Assembly (NCBI GenBank): GCA_041753075.1
Contig: JBGSVE010000007.1
Span: 24,373 to 88,372, forward strand
Reading direction: 5' to 3'
Source of the DNA: UBA6163 sp041753075
GTDB lineage: Bacteria > Planctomycetota > Planctomycetia > Pirellulales > Pirellulaceae
Length of the DNA stretch: 64,000 nt
In this document: positions 43,967 through 53,124 of the stretch, in pieces
Position numbering within the stretch: the first letter of the stretch is position 1
How the letters are laid out: the number at the start of each line of letters is the position of its first letter
Program-made: the position numbers and the translations under genes
The notes under the pieces: generated by a model
Databases searched by the model: none
What the model was told of the DNA's origin: nothing
What the model saw: only the letters and a program-made list of their open reading frames with translations

Positions 43967-46900
43967 ATGCTGTCGTCTGTTCTCAATCGTTGGTTAGTTA
44001 CACCTTATTCTTTTTTCGCAGCGTCCTTTCTGCGGCGGATCGTTATCTTGAAAACAATGCGTTTCGCCCTAGCGCTGGCCTTCTTGTCTGCCCAAATCGC
44101 CCAGCCACTTTTGGCCGTGGATTATTACTGGGAGCCGGTGCCGAGTTCAGGTAACGGCGACGACGTGCTCGATGGCGGCGGCGGCACCTGGAACACAACG
44201 ACCGCAAATTTCACCACCAGCCCCACCGATTCGTCCGCAACGACGCACAACGTTTGGAGTTCGGTACTCAACGGTGCGGGAACCGACACATTGATTTTCG
44301 GTGGTGCGGCCGGCGGTACCGTGACATTAAACACATTCGCCAGCGGCGCTCAGATTTCTAACAGCACGACGACCGCTGTGAATAATTTGACCTTTAACAC
44401 CGATGGCTACACACTCTCAGGCTCAGGCACGCTGCGGTTCGTCAACAACGGCGCCATCGGCGGTTCGATCACGGTCGGCAGCGGCTTGACTGCGACCATT
44501 TCCAACGGGATTCAAGGCAGCAACAGCGGTGCACTTGTGACTGGCGCAGGCAGCGGCCAAGTCGACAACAACGTTGAAATCAACGGCGGTGGCACACTGC
44601 GGCTAAGCGGCAATAACGGTTCGATTGGCTTTACCATTGACGGCAATACGACGGTCGAAGTCTTCGGTGGCACATTCAGCGGTTTCAACGACAACACCAT
44701 TAACGCGGGCAGCACGCTGCGTGTGGTTGGCAATAATCGTTTGTCCCAACCATCGACGTTCAGCGGTGGTGGTTTGCTCGATCTAAATGGAACCGCGCAA
44801 ACGATTTCAACCATCGGCGGCGCTTTGTCCGTGAACAATTCAACATCAACTGCCAGCAACGTATTCAACTTGTCGGTGAACCGCACGAGCTTGGTCCACA
44901 CAGGCAATATCTCGAACGGTGCCGGGAAGCTGTCGCTGGCGACAATCGGAATTTTGCAACAAGGCAACAACTTCAACAACAGTTCGTCATTTGCTCAGCA
45001 AACGTTCGCCGGTGCGAACACCTACACAGGCAGCACGACGCACAGTCGCGGCACAATCGAGTTGAATTTTGCCAACGCGGCGTCGCCCTCCGAAAATATC
45101 CTCTACAACGCTGGCTTTGTCGGCAACGATCCCAACGCCGACGATGGCGTGCTGTTCTTCCGGCGCTCTAACCAATCGATCGATGGTGCCAACGAAGCTT
45201 CCGACGGATCACTCGCCACGTTGCGACTAGTTGGTAGTGCCACGCAGGCCAACAGTCAAACTTTCAATGGCACGATTCTCGAAGCAAATTCAGCGGCCAG
45301 CATCATTCTGTTGCCAAACACGACGACGCCACAAGCTTTGACGCTTGATCTCGGAGCCCTGGATCGTGACAGCGGCAGTGTGATCAATTTTGGCACCACC
45401 AATATCACTACGGTGCTCGATGCGAATTCAATTGTCCGCACCAGCACAGGCACCGCCAGCTCGCTGTTGACCGACATCAATGGCGTTGCCTACGCGACGA
45501 TTGGCGGAACGGACTGGGCGGCCAAGAATGCGGCCAACGACACGATCGTTGCCGCCACCTACACCAATTCGACGACAACGGGATTCACGACGGGGGCAAA
45601 TATCACGACCATCGCTGCGGGCGGTGCCGCCAACGACATCAAGCTGTCGGCAAACACGTCTATCGCGTCATTGCGATACAGCAGTACCGCGCGAACGGGA
45701 ATTGAACTTAGCGGTACCACCCTAACCACCGGTGGTATTCTGGTTTCACCAATCAACAACAGCTCTGGATCGTTTCTTAGCGGTGGATCAGTGACGACGC
45801 CCGGTGCGGACCTGACCGTGGTTCACTACCGTGGTAGCAACAGCCGCTGGTTTGGACTCGATGCCGTCGTCGCCAATGGTGCCAACGGTGCGATCGGGTT
45901 GACCAAATCCGGTAACGGCACCACACAACTCCTGGCCAACAATACGTTCAGCGGTGCGCTTAACGTTCACGAAGGCGGCTTGATCATCACCGGCACCAAC
46001 GACAATGTTTCGGCTGTTTTCGTTAATGGTAGTCAATCCAACGCAATGGGCAGCCAGTTGCCTGGTCAAAACACCAACGGCTCCTACATCCAACTGGGTA
46101 ATTCCAATGCCTCGGGATCACTGGGGTCGGCCGAAATCAACCTCGGCGTGCAGGCGTTGCTCGCGGTCAAACGCAGTGACGATTTCACACTCACTAATAA
46201 TGTCTCGGGCCTTGGCGGTCTAACCCAAGGCGGCACCGGCACCACGACTCTTTTGGCCGATGCCAGTTTCCGCTATCGCTACGCCGGTGATACGACGGTG
46301 ACAGCGGGCACACTCAAGCTCGATTACGCCGCCTCGAACAATAGTATCATCAGCAACAACTCGCGAATCGTCTTGGGCGGCGGAACGCTCGAGTACGCCG
46401 GTGTAGCCGGTACGACTCACGCCGAAGTCTTCCGCGAAGCATTGCTTATCTCCGGTGGTTCGACTCTGACCAAGACCGGCGGCGAAGTGGCGGGACGCTT
46501 CCGCTTGAACACATTCAACGGCAACAACGCCGGCGCGACGCTCAATATCATGGGTGACAGTATCGCCGACTCCGATTCGAATGTCACAAACGGAATTCTG
46601 ACCGGGCAAGCTCGCATCACTGTTACCAATGGAAGCAACGTCGATTGGGCTACCAAAGTCAATGGTGGCGACACGGTCATCACCGGCACAACCGCCTACA
46701 CTGCCGCCGCGACTTCAGGAACCAACACGCTGCAGTCGCGAGTCCAAAACGCTTCACTTGCTTTGACTGCGAACACGACTACCAACACGTTAAAAATCGA
46801 AAATACAAGCGGGAATCTGCAGACTGTCAACAACGACACGTTCCAGCACACGCTGACCGCTGGCGGACTACTTGTCACCGGTATCGACGCGGTGGAAATC

Positions 46901-49474
46901 AATGGTGGTACGTTGCGAAGCAATACGACGACTAACTCCGACCTCATTATCCACCAATACAACAGCGGTGGCTTGACCATCAACTCGACGATCGTCAACG
47001 GTGCCGGGGCCAGTACACTGACGAAAAGCGGCAGCGGCGATTTGACGCTCACGGGAACGAACACGTACACCGGCCAGACCTATCTCAACGGCGGTGTCAC
47101 GACGATCGCTGCCAATGCCAACCTCGGTGCTGAAGCAAGCGGCCAGACGTTGAACTTAAATAATGCAACGCTGCGTGTGACCAGCAACGTCGGACTATTC
47201 AACGGTGCGGTCGGCACCAACAATCGTGCGATCAATTTGAACGGTGCAGGCGGCACATTTGACGTTGGTGCCGGAGCGACTTTGACGACGGCTGGTACGA
47301 TCGCTGGTCCTGGTGAACTAACTAAAATTGGCACAGGTACGTTGCAGGTGCGAACTGCTACTTACACAGGGCCCACGAATGTAAATGCGGGCGTGTTGCA
47401 ATACGGTTCCGCAGGTAACCCACTCTATTCCGCCATCAAGATTGGCTCTGCGGGAACGGTCGATCTGAACAACTTCGGTAACACGATCGGATCTCTGGAA
47501 GGTACTGGCGTCATCACTAATGCCGGGGCGACCATAGTCACTCTGACGACCGGTGCATTGCACAGCGATACAACCTTCTCCGGCCAAATTTCCGGGGCGT
47601 TAAACCTTACGAAGGACGGTGCTGGAGTCCAAACATTAACCGACAACGGCCACACTTACACAGGCAGCACAACCATCGGTGGTGGTGTGCTCGCACTTAC
47701 CGGTGCCGGTGCCTTGCCGATCGGCTCCGCCGTGAACGTCTCCAGCGCCGCCGCGACGTTTGACATCTCCGGTGTCACCGCAACCAGTTCATCGATCCGT
47801 TCACTCGCTGGCGTAAACGCGTCATCGGTTGTGCTCGGTGACAAGGAATTGATTCTGGCCGGCAGCGGCAACACCAATTTCGCTGGCGTCATCAGCGGTA
47901 TCGGCTCGGTTACGATCAATCGCACCACTTCGGGCGTGCAGACATTTAGTGGTGCGAACACCTACGACGGTGTGACCAACATCAACACCGGAGTTTTGTC
48001 CGTCACCAACAATTCAGGCTTGGGTAGTACCGCTGGAAACACCATCATTAACTTCAACGCCGGCACGACGACGGGCGGTCGGTTGGAACTTAGCAACAAT
48101 GTGACGATCGGTGAAAATATTCTGATCCAAGGCACCGGTGATGCCTCACCATTTGGACGCGCAATCTCTGCCAGCGCCGGCAATAACACGATCAACGGCG
48201 TGGTCACCTTGAACAGCACCCAGAATTATCGCTTTGGTGCCGCGGGGGCAGGCACGGTCTTAAATCTCGGCTTGGTCCAACGAAGCACTGCCTCGGGCGG
48301 TACGATTACCGCTGACGTGTCCGCTGGTGCGACGATGATGATCAACCAAGCGATCGACAACAACGGTGGCCAATTGACTGTTCATGGCGGCGGCGGGACG
48401 CTCGTCTTGACCGCAGCGAACAACGATGTCGGCAATGTTGTCGTGCAGAACTTCAGCACTCTTCAAACGACAGTTAGCGATTCGCTTGCCGCAAATCGCA
48501 ACTTGCAAATTGGCAACGGTGTCGGTAACACGAGCACCGGCAATGGCAATGACGTCGGCACGTATGTGTGCGACGGCGCGACACAGACGGTCAACGCACT
48601 GATCGGCGTTGCAAACGGTGGCACCATGCCAAACAATGCCACGCCAAGCTCCAGTCGCCGCATCACCAGCACGACCGCCATCGCCAAGACGCTGACCATC
48701 GGTAACGGCAACGGTTCGAGTACCTTCGACGGCGTGATCGAAGACGGTGTCGGTGCCGGTCCGCTTTCGATCGTCAAAGTCGGTACCGGTACTCAACGAT
48801 TGCTAGGTCCCAGCACCTACACCGGCACTACAACGATCGTTGCCGGCAACCTAGCCGTCAACAATACCGTCGGCAGCGGCACGGGAACCGGTGCGGTCAC
48901 AGTCCAGTCCGGCGGGATTCTTTCAGGCAGCGGTTTCCTTGGTGGCGATGTTACGTTCCAAAATGGCGGCTCGCACAATCCCGGCAACAGCCCCGGCGTG
49001 CAAACGTTCGCCAGCAACGTCAACTACGACGGCGGGTCAGTTTTCAATTGGGAACTAACTGGCAACACCGAAGCCGGTCGTGGCGTCAGCTTTGACGGCG
49101 TCGATCTGACGACCGGCGTCTTGAACATCAACTCCGGTGCCATCTCGAACCTCAGCTTTAACAGTGCCGGCTCAAACGTGTTGTTCGCTGATTCATTCTG
49201 GGATGACAATCGCCAATGGTTGGTGTTCGACAATGTCGCTGCCCCATCGCCAACCGTGTTTGGAACGCTCAACGTCGGATTGGATAGCGGCGGCAACGCT
49301 CTCTTGGCAACGCGCGGTGCGTTTGCTTGGACCCTGAATTCCAACGACGTCTTCCTCAGCTACACCGCCGTTGCAGTGCCCGAACCCGCAACCTGCGGAT
49401 TGTTAGCACTGCTATCGGCAGGCGTCATCGCTCGCCGTCGCCGCAAACAACGAGTTTTACGAACCCCGGCTTAA
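43967..49474 (+). CDS. Giant adhesin-like protein with autotransporter-associated strand repeats and PEP-CTERM
   Basis: About 1835 residues. Start uncertain: ATG 43967 gives a long basic signal region; ATG 44057 (MRFALALAFLSAQ) gives a conventional signal peptide. Most of the protein is beta-helix repeat, Gly/Asn/Thr-rich, with about a dozen autotransporter-associated strand units such as LTKSGSGDLTLTGTNTYTG and LTKIGTGTLQVRTATYTG. The C-terminus has VPEPATCGLLALLSAG and RRRRK, a PEP-CTERM sorting signal instead of a beta-barrel translocator. It is probably displayed or anchored at the envelope. Composition is low-complexity and could expand by recombination. Confidence 0.85.
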   Translation: MLSSVLNRWLVTPYSFFAASFLRRIVILKTMRFALALAFLSAQIAQPLLAVDYYWEPVPSSGNGDDVLDGGGGTWNTTTANFTTSPTDSSATTHNVWSSVLNGAGTDTLIFGGAAGGTVTLNTFASGAQISNSTTTAVNNLTFNTDGYTLSGSGTLRFVNNGAIGGSITVGSGLTATISNGIQGSNSGALVTGAGSGQVDNNVEINGGGTLRLSGNNGSIGFTIDGNTTVEVFGGTFSGFNDNTINAGSTLRVVGNNRLSQPSTFSGGGLLDLNGTAQTISTIGGALSVNNSTSTASNVFNLSVNRTSLVHTGNISNGAGKLSLATIGILQQGNNFNNSSSFAQQTFAGANTYTGSTTHSRGTIELNFANAASPSENILYNAGFVGNDPNADDGVLFFRRSNQSIDGANEASDGSLATLRLVGSATQANSQTFNGTILEANSAASIILLPNTTTPQALTLDLGALDRDSGSVINFGTTNITTVLDANSIVRTSTGTASSLLTDINGVAYATIGGTDWAAKNAANDTIVAATYTNSTTTGFTTGANITTIAAGGAANDIKLSANTSIASLRYSSTARTGIELSGTTLTTGGILVSPINNSSGSFLSGGSVTTPGADLTVVHYRGSNSRWFGLDAVVANGANGAIGLTKSGNGTTQLLANNTFSGALNVHEGGLIITGTNDNVSAVFVNGSQSNAMGSQLPGQNTNGSYIQLGNSNASGSLGSAEINLGVQALLAVKRSDDFTLTNNVSGLGGLTQGGTGTTTLLADASFRYRYAGDTTVTAGTLKLDYAASNNSIISNNSRIVLGGGTLEYAGVAGTTHAEVFREALLISGGSTLTKTGGEVAGRFRLNTFNGNNAGATLNIMGDSIADSDSNVTNGILTGQARITVTNGSNVDWATKVNGGDTVITGTTAYTAAATSGTNTLQSRVQNASLALTANTTTNTLKIENTSGNLQTVNNDTFQHTLTAGGLLVTGIDAVEINGGTLRSNTTTNSDLIIHQYNSGGLTINSTIVNGAGASTLTKSGSGDLTLTGTNTYTGQTYLNGGVTTIAANANLGAEASGQTLNLNNATLRVTSNVGLFNGAVGTNNRAINLNGAGGTFDVGAGATLTTAGTIAGPGELTKIGTGTLQVRTATYTGPTNVNAGVLQYGSAGNPLYSAIKIGSAGTVDLNNFGNTIGSLEGTGVITNAGATIVTLTTGALHSDTTFSGQISGALNLTKDGAGVQTLTDNGHTYTGSTTIGGGVLALTGAGALPIGSAVNVSSAAATFDISGVTATSSSIRSLAGVNASSVVLGDKELILAGSGNTNFAGVISGIGSVTINRTTSGVQTFSGANTYDGVTNINTGVLSVTNNSGLGSTAGNTIINFNAGTTTGGRLELSNNVTIGENILIQGTGDASPFGRAISASAGNNTINGVVTLNSTQNYRFGAAGAGTVLNLGLVQRSTASGGTITADVSAGATMMINQAIDNNGGQLTVHGGGGTLVLTAANNDVGNVVVQNFSTLQTTVSDSLAANRNLQIGNGVGNTSTGNGNDVGTYVCDGATQTVNALIGVANGGTMPNNATPSSSRRITSTTAIAKTLTIGNGNGSSTFDGVIEDGVGAGPLSIVKVGTGTQRLLGPSTYTGTTTIVAGNLAVNNTVGSGTGTGAVTVQSGGILSGSGFLGGDVTFQNGGSHNPGNSPGVQTFASNVNYDGGSVFNWELTGNTEAGRGVSFDGVDLTTGVLNINSGAISNLSFNSAGSNVLFADSFWDDNRQWLVFDNVAAPSPTVFGTLNVGLDSGGNALLATRGAFAWTLNSNDVFLSYTAVAVPEPATCGLLALLSAGVIARRRRKQRVLRTPA

Positions 49475-49505
49475 GCCAACCGTTCTTCATATTAGCGACA
49501 ATCCC

Positions 49506-51173
49506 CTAACCCCTTGCCTCGATCTTGCCCCATGTATCCCTCAGCGGCACGATGCGATTGAACACCGGTTGGCATGGTTGGCTATCGCGATCGACGCTGT
49601 AATACCCCAGTCGCTCGAACTGCACTCGGTCACCCACGGTAACTGCCGCCAAACTCGGCTCGGCCTTCGCAGTGACAACCTGCAGTGACTGCGAATTCAT
49701 GAAATCCAAAAACGTTTTTCCCGCCTCGGCGGACTCCGGGTTCTCGACCGTAAACAACCGATCGTACAAACGCACCTCGATAGTTGCGGCATGTGGCTCG
49801 CTGACCCAGTGAATCGTGCCTTTGACTTTGCGTCCCGAATTGTCTTCACCGCTTTTTGTCGCGGGATCATACGTGCAAAGAATTTCTACCACATTACCTT
49901 CGGCATCCTTCACCACGTCATGGCAATCGACGATGTAAGCCGCTCGCAATCGCACCGCGCCACCTTTCTTCAGCCGAAAGAATTTGCTTGGTGCGGTTTC
50001 GCGAAAGTCTTCTTGCTCAATCAACAACGAACCTGAAAACGGTAATTCGCGAACACCCGCCGATTCATCTTCGGGGTTATTCGTCGCCGCAACCATTTCG
50101 ACCACGTCTTTGCCCGCCGCATCCTGGGGCCAATTGGTGATCGTCAATTTGACCGGATCAAGTACCGCCATCCGGCGCGGTGCAACTTGGTTCAAGTGGT
50201 CACGAATCGCATTCTCCAGCCGCACAATTTCAATCGTGCTATTGAATTTCGCGATACCCACATCGGCAGAAAAGTTCCGCATCGACTCCGGCGTATAACC
50301 GCGACGACGCAATCCGCTGATCGTCGGCATGCGTGGATCGTCCCAACCGCTGACGTGCTTTTCCTTGACCAATTGCAACAACTTGCGTTTGCTCAGCACC
50401 ATGTAGGTAACGTTCAATCGCGCAAACTCAATTTGGCGTGGTTGATGAATCCGCAGGTTTTCGCAGAACCAATTGTAAAGCGGTCGGTGATTCTCGAACT
50501 CGAGCGTACAAATCGAAAACGAAATGTTCTCGATCGAATCACTCTGGCCATGCGCCCAATCGTACATCGGATAAATACACCACTGGTCGCCGGTCCGGTG
50601 GTGATGAGCGCGCAGAATTCGGTACATCACCGGATCGCGCAAGTTCAAATTGTCCGACGCCATGTCGATCTTCGCTCGCAGCGTCCGCGCCCCATCGGGG
50701 AACTCGCCGGCACGCATCGACCGAAACAATTTTAAATTTTCATCAACCGAGCGATCACGAAACGGACTGTTTCGTCCCGGCTCGGTCAACGTGCCGCGAT
50801 ACTCGCGCGTTTGGTCGCCATTTAAATCGCAAACATAAGCGTTGCCGTCGGTGACCAATTTCTCGGCCCATTGGTACAGTTGCTCGAAGTAATCACTCGC
50901 GTAATGCAACTCATCCCACTCGAAGCCCAACCAGCGAACGTCGTCCATAATCGATTCGACGTATTCGGCTTCTTCCTTGGCCGGATTCGTATCGTCAAAA
51001 CGCAGATTGCAAGTGCCGCCGTATTTTTGCGCCAGCCCAAAATTCAAGCAGATGCTTTTCGCATGGCCAATGTGCAGATAACCGTTTGGCTCCGGCGGAA
51101 AACGAGTATTGACGGCGTCAAAGCGTCCGGCGGCCAAATCAGCGTCGATCGCTTGTTCGATAAAATGTGTCAT
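49506..51173 (-). CDS. glnS: Glutaminyl-tRNA synthetase
   Basis: 555 residues from ATG at 51173. Class I synthetase charging tRNA-Gln with glutamine. HIGH motif HIGHAKS at about 37, followed by FDDTNPAKE; KMSKS-type loop VLSKRKL near 270. The C-terminal anticodon-binding beta-barrels include the GTIHWV region. Length matches bacterial GlnRS. It is a stand-alone gene between the adhesin-like gene and the outer-membrane barrel. Confidence 0.97.
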   Translation of the reverse strand: MTHFIEQAIDADLAAGRFDAVNTRFPPEPNGYLHIGHAKSICLNFGLAQKYGGTCNLRFDDTNPAKEEAEYVESIMDDVRWLGFEWDELHYASDYFEQLYQWAEKLVTDGNAYVCDLNGDQTREYRGTLTEPGRNSPFRDRSVDENLKLFRSMRAGEFPDGARTLRAKIDMASDNLNLRDPVMYRILRAHHHRTGDQWCIYPMYDWAHGQSDSIENISFSICTLEFENHRPLYNWFCENLRIHQPRQIEFARLNVTYMVLSKRKLLQLVKEKHVSGWDDPRMPTISGLRRRGYTPESMRNFSADVGIAKFNSTIEIVRLENAIRDHLNQVAPRRMAVLDPVKLTITNWPQDAAGKDVVEMVAATNNPEDESAGVRELPFSGSLLIEQEDFRETAPSKFFRLKKGGAVRLRAAYIVDCHDVVKDAEGNVVEILCTYDPATKSGEDNSGRKVKGTIHWVSEPHAATIEVRLYDRLFTVENPESAEAGKTFLDFMNSQSLQVVTAKAEPSLAAVTVGDRVQFERLGYYSVDRDSQPCQPVFNRIVPLRDTWGKIEARG

Positions 51174-51318
51174 GTTCAATCATCAAGGGTCATTGCGGCA
51201 GCACTACGCTTCGCCGGTGAATGTCACGTGAGCGTACTTTAGCGAAATTGCCCCCAACCCGGAACGGCGAGCCCAAGTTCGGCGTTTCCAAATTTGAGAA
51301 ATGGTTCTATAATTTGCA

Positions 51319-53100
51319 TCAAAATTTCCAGCGATACTCGAACCGGCTGCCGTACACATCGCCGTCGTCCTTCCAGCCATACATCGTGTCAAAGCGGATG
51401 ATCGAGCGATGCGAAATCGCTACTTGATATCGCGTACCCAGTGCGAATTGATCGCCGGACACAAATGAACGATTCCCGGTCGTCGTCAGGTAAGACGCCT
51501 CGAGCAACCATTGGCTATCGAGATCATCGCCAATCAAATCAACACCCAGCGAACCACCAGCCGTGTCCGCCGCCGTCGAATCCAGCGTCGGATATCCGTT
51601 GAGCCCATCGATCTCGAAATTGATACCCGTGTTTCGCAACACACCGCCGGACACACCCGCCCGCGCGACCGATTGCGGACGGTCATAGCCCGCAAACAAA
51701 TTGAAATACGGCACCACGGTCAAAGGCTCGGCGGTGACGAGGCTATTTTCAACCAGCAACAATACGCCGTCGGCCGTGCGATCTTGCTTATCAAGATCTT
51801 GGCCAGTGTTAACGATCACGCGGACGCTGTTGCTGATCTTGTCAAAGTATCGGCGCGTGAAGCTGAACGTTGCGTTATGGTAGCTGCGGCCTAAGTCGTC
51901 GCGATCGTTCAAGTACGCGTAGCCGGTTTCGATATAGCCGCCGTACGCATCGATGAACCACGCGGTGCCGAAGCCTTGCGCAGCGTGGTTGTCAGTGCCA
52001 AACGCCGGACTGTTGATCTGGTCAAAAATCGCAAAGAACGTGGCGTCGAAGTTAGACCAATTCAGCAGCCGACTGTGCCGCGCGGGAATTGCCACCGCCA
52101 CACCGCTGACCGCATCTTCGAGCCACACGCCGTTTTGAAAAACCAACGGCACCAGCCCCGCGGTGATCGGCACTTCGGCTGGCGACGACGTGCCCGCCGC
52201 ACCGCCGAGCAACGCGCCGGCATCGCCCTCGAAGAACGCGGTGACCGGGTTGAGATTGTAAAACGATTGATACTCAAGCTCGTCGTCGACCAACTCGACA
52301 CGCGAGAATTGATTGGCCCGATTTAGTGGACCAAAGAACGCATGAAAGCGTTCGGTGGCGGTGATCCGGTAATCAAGGTCCAGGTTCAAACGACTGGCCC
52401 AATTGTCAATTCGCCCAAAGTCATTGCGCCCCGAGGCGATGCCGGTACGATAATCTCCGTACAAATAGACCTGCTGTTGAACCAAATTCGTTTCGCCCAA
52501 CCACGTCTCGCTCGGCGGCGTAATTCCGCTGCCGTAAAATCGTCGGCCCCATTCGATCAGCGGTCGCTGCGTTGGCACCGCGTGTTTATTGTCATACACG
52601 GATTGCTCAGTCGAAGGATCGTGCAACATTGAAGCGGGCGGTAACGGCGTCGCCGAGAAATCATCGCTGTGTGAATGGGCCATCACGTCCGAAAGCGGTG
52701 GCGCGAAGGTGATGGGGTCCGTGATTTCGGGTTCCCAATAACCGACTCGCTGGACCGACTTGGCGCTGTCGCCGGTTGGTTGACTTGGCAAACTTTGCGG
52801 TTGCCAATAATCAAAACTTGGTGATTCAAGCGCAGACGGTGCCATTTCGATCATTGGCAACCTCAGTGGCTGCTCGAGCGGCGATGGACCAGGCAAACGG
52901 ATCGGTCGTCGTTTAGCAATTGGCGCTTGTGCGGTGCCCGAATTATTCGTCAATGTGCTCGGCAACCGACCCGGCAACGAAGCCTTCGCCATCGATTCCG
53001 CAGCGGCGACGTTGACCCCAATCGTCGCCAGCGCAACCGCCATTAAGGCGATGATTACATCGCGTCGATAGGCCGGTGAGAATAACGAAGGACAATTCAT
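51319..53100 (-). CDS. Predicted outer-membrane beta-barrel protein
   Basis: 593 residues with a signal peptide (about 1-34, AAA-ES cleavage). A proline/serine-rich linker extends to about 190. The C-terminal ~400 residues have alternating strands and aromatic ends (for example VYLYGDYRTGI), and the last residues are FEYRWKF, a terminal Phe typical of BAM substrates. The family is planctomycete-like and not recognised by name. It lies 24 bp after the multihaem cytochrome gene on the same strand, so it may be a porin partner. Confidence 0.75.
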   Translation of the reverse strand: MNCPSLFSPAYRRDVIIALMAVALATIGVNVAAAESMAKASLPGRLPSTLTNNSGTAQAPIAKRRPIRLPGPSPLEQPLRLPMIEMAPSALESPSFDYWQPQSLPSQPTGDSAKSVQRVGYWEPEITDPITFAPPLSDVMAHSHSDDFSATPLPPASMLHDPSTEQSVYDNKHAVPTQRPLIEWGRRFYGSGITPPSETWLGETNLVQQQVYLYGDYRTGIASGRNDFGRIDNWASRLNLDLDYRITATERFHAFFGPLNRANQFSRVELVDDELEYQSFYNLNPVTAFFEGDAGALLGGAAGTSSPAEVPITAGLVPLVFQNGVWLEDAVSGVAVAIPARHSRLLNWSNFDATFFAIFDQINSPAFGTDNHAAQGFGTAWFIDAYGGYIETGYAYLNDRDDLGRSYHNATFSFTRRYFDKISNSVRVIVNTGQDLDKQDRTADGVLLLVENSLVTAEPLTVVPYFNLFAGYDRPQSVARAGVSGGVLRNTGINFEIDGLNGYPTLDSTAADTAGGSLGVDLIGDDLDSQWLLEASYLTTTGNRSFVSGDQFALGTRYQVAISHRSIIRFDTMYGWKDDGDVYGSRFEYRWKF

Positions 53101-53124
53101 AAAGACTAAGGATCGAACGGAAGA

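Noticed and set aside
43958..49474. Possible CRISPR or tandem DNA repeats in the Gly/Asn/Thr-rich gene
   Set aside because: The repetition is at the protein-motif level with divergent codons; no regular spacer-repeat structure was seen.
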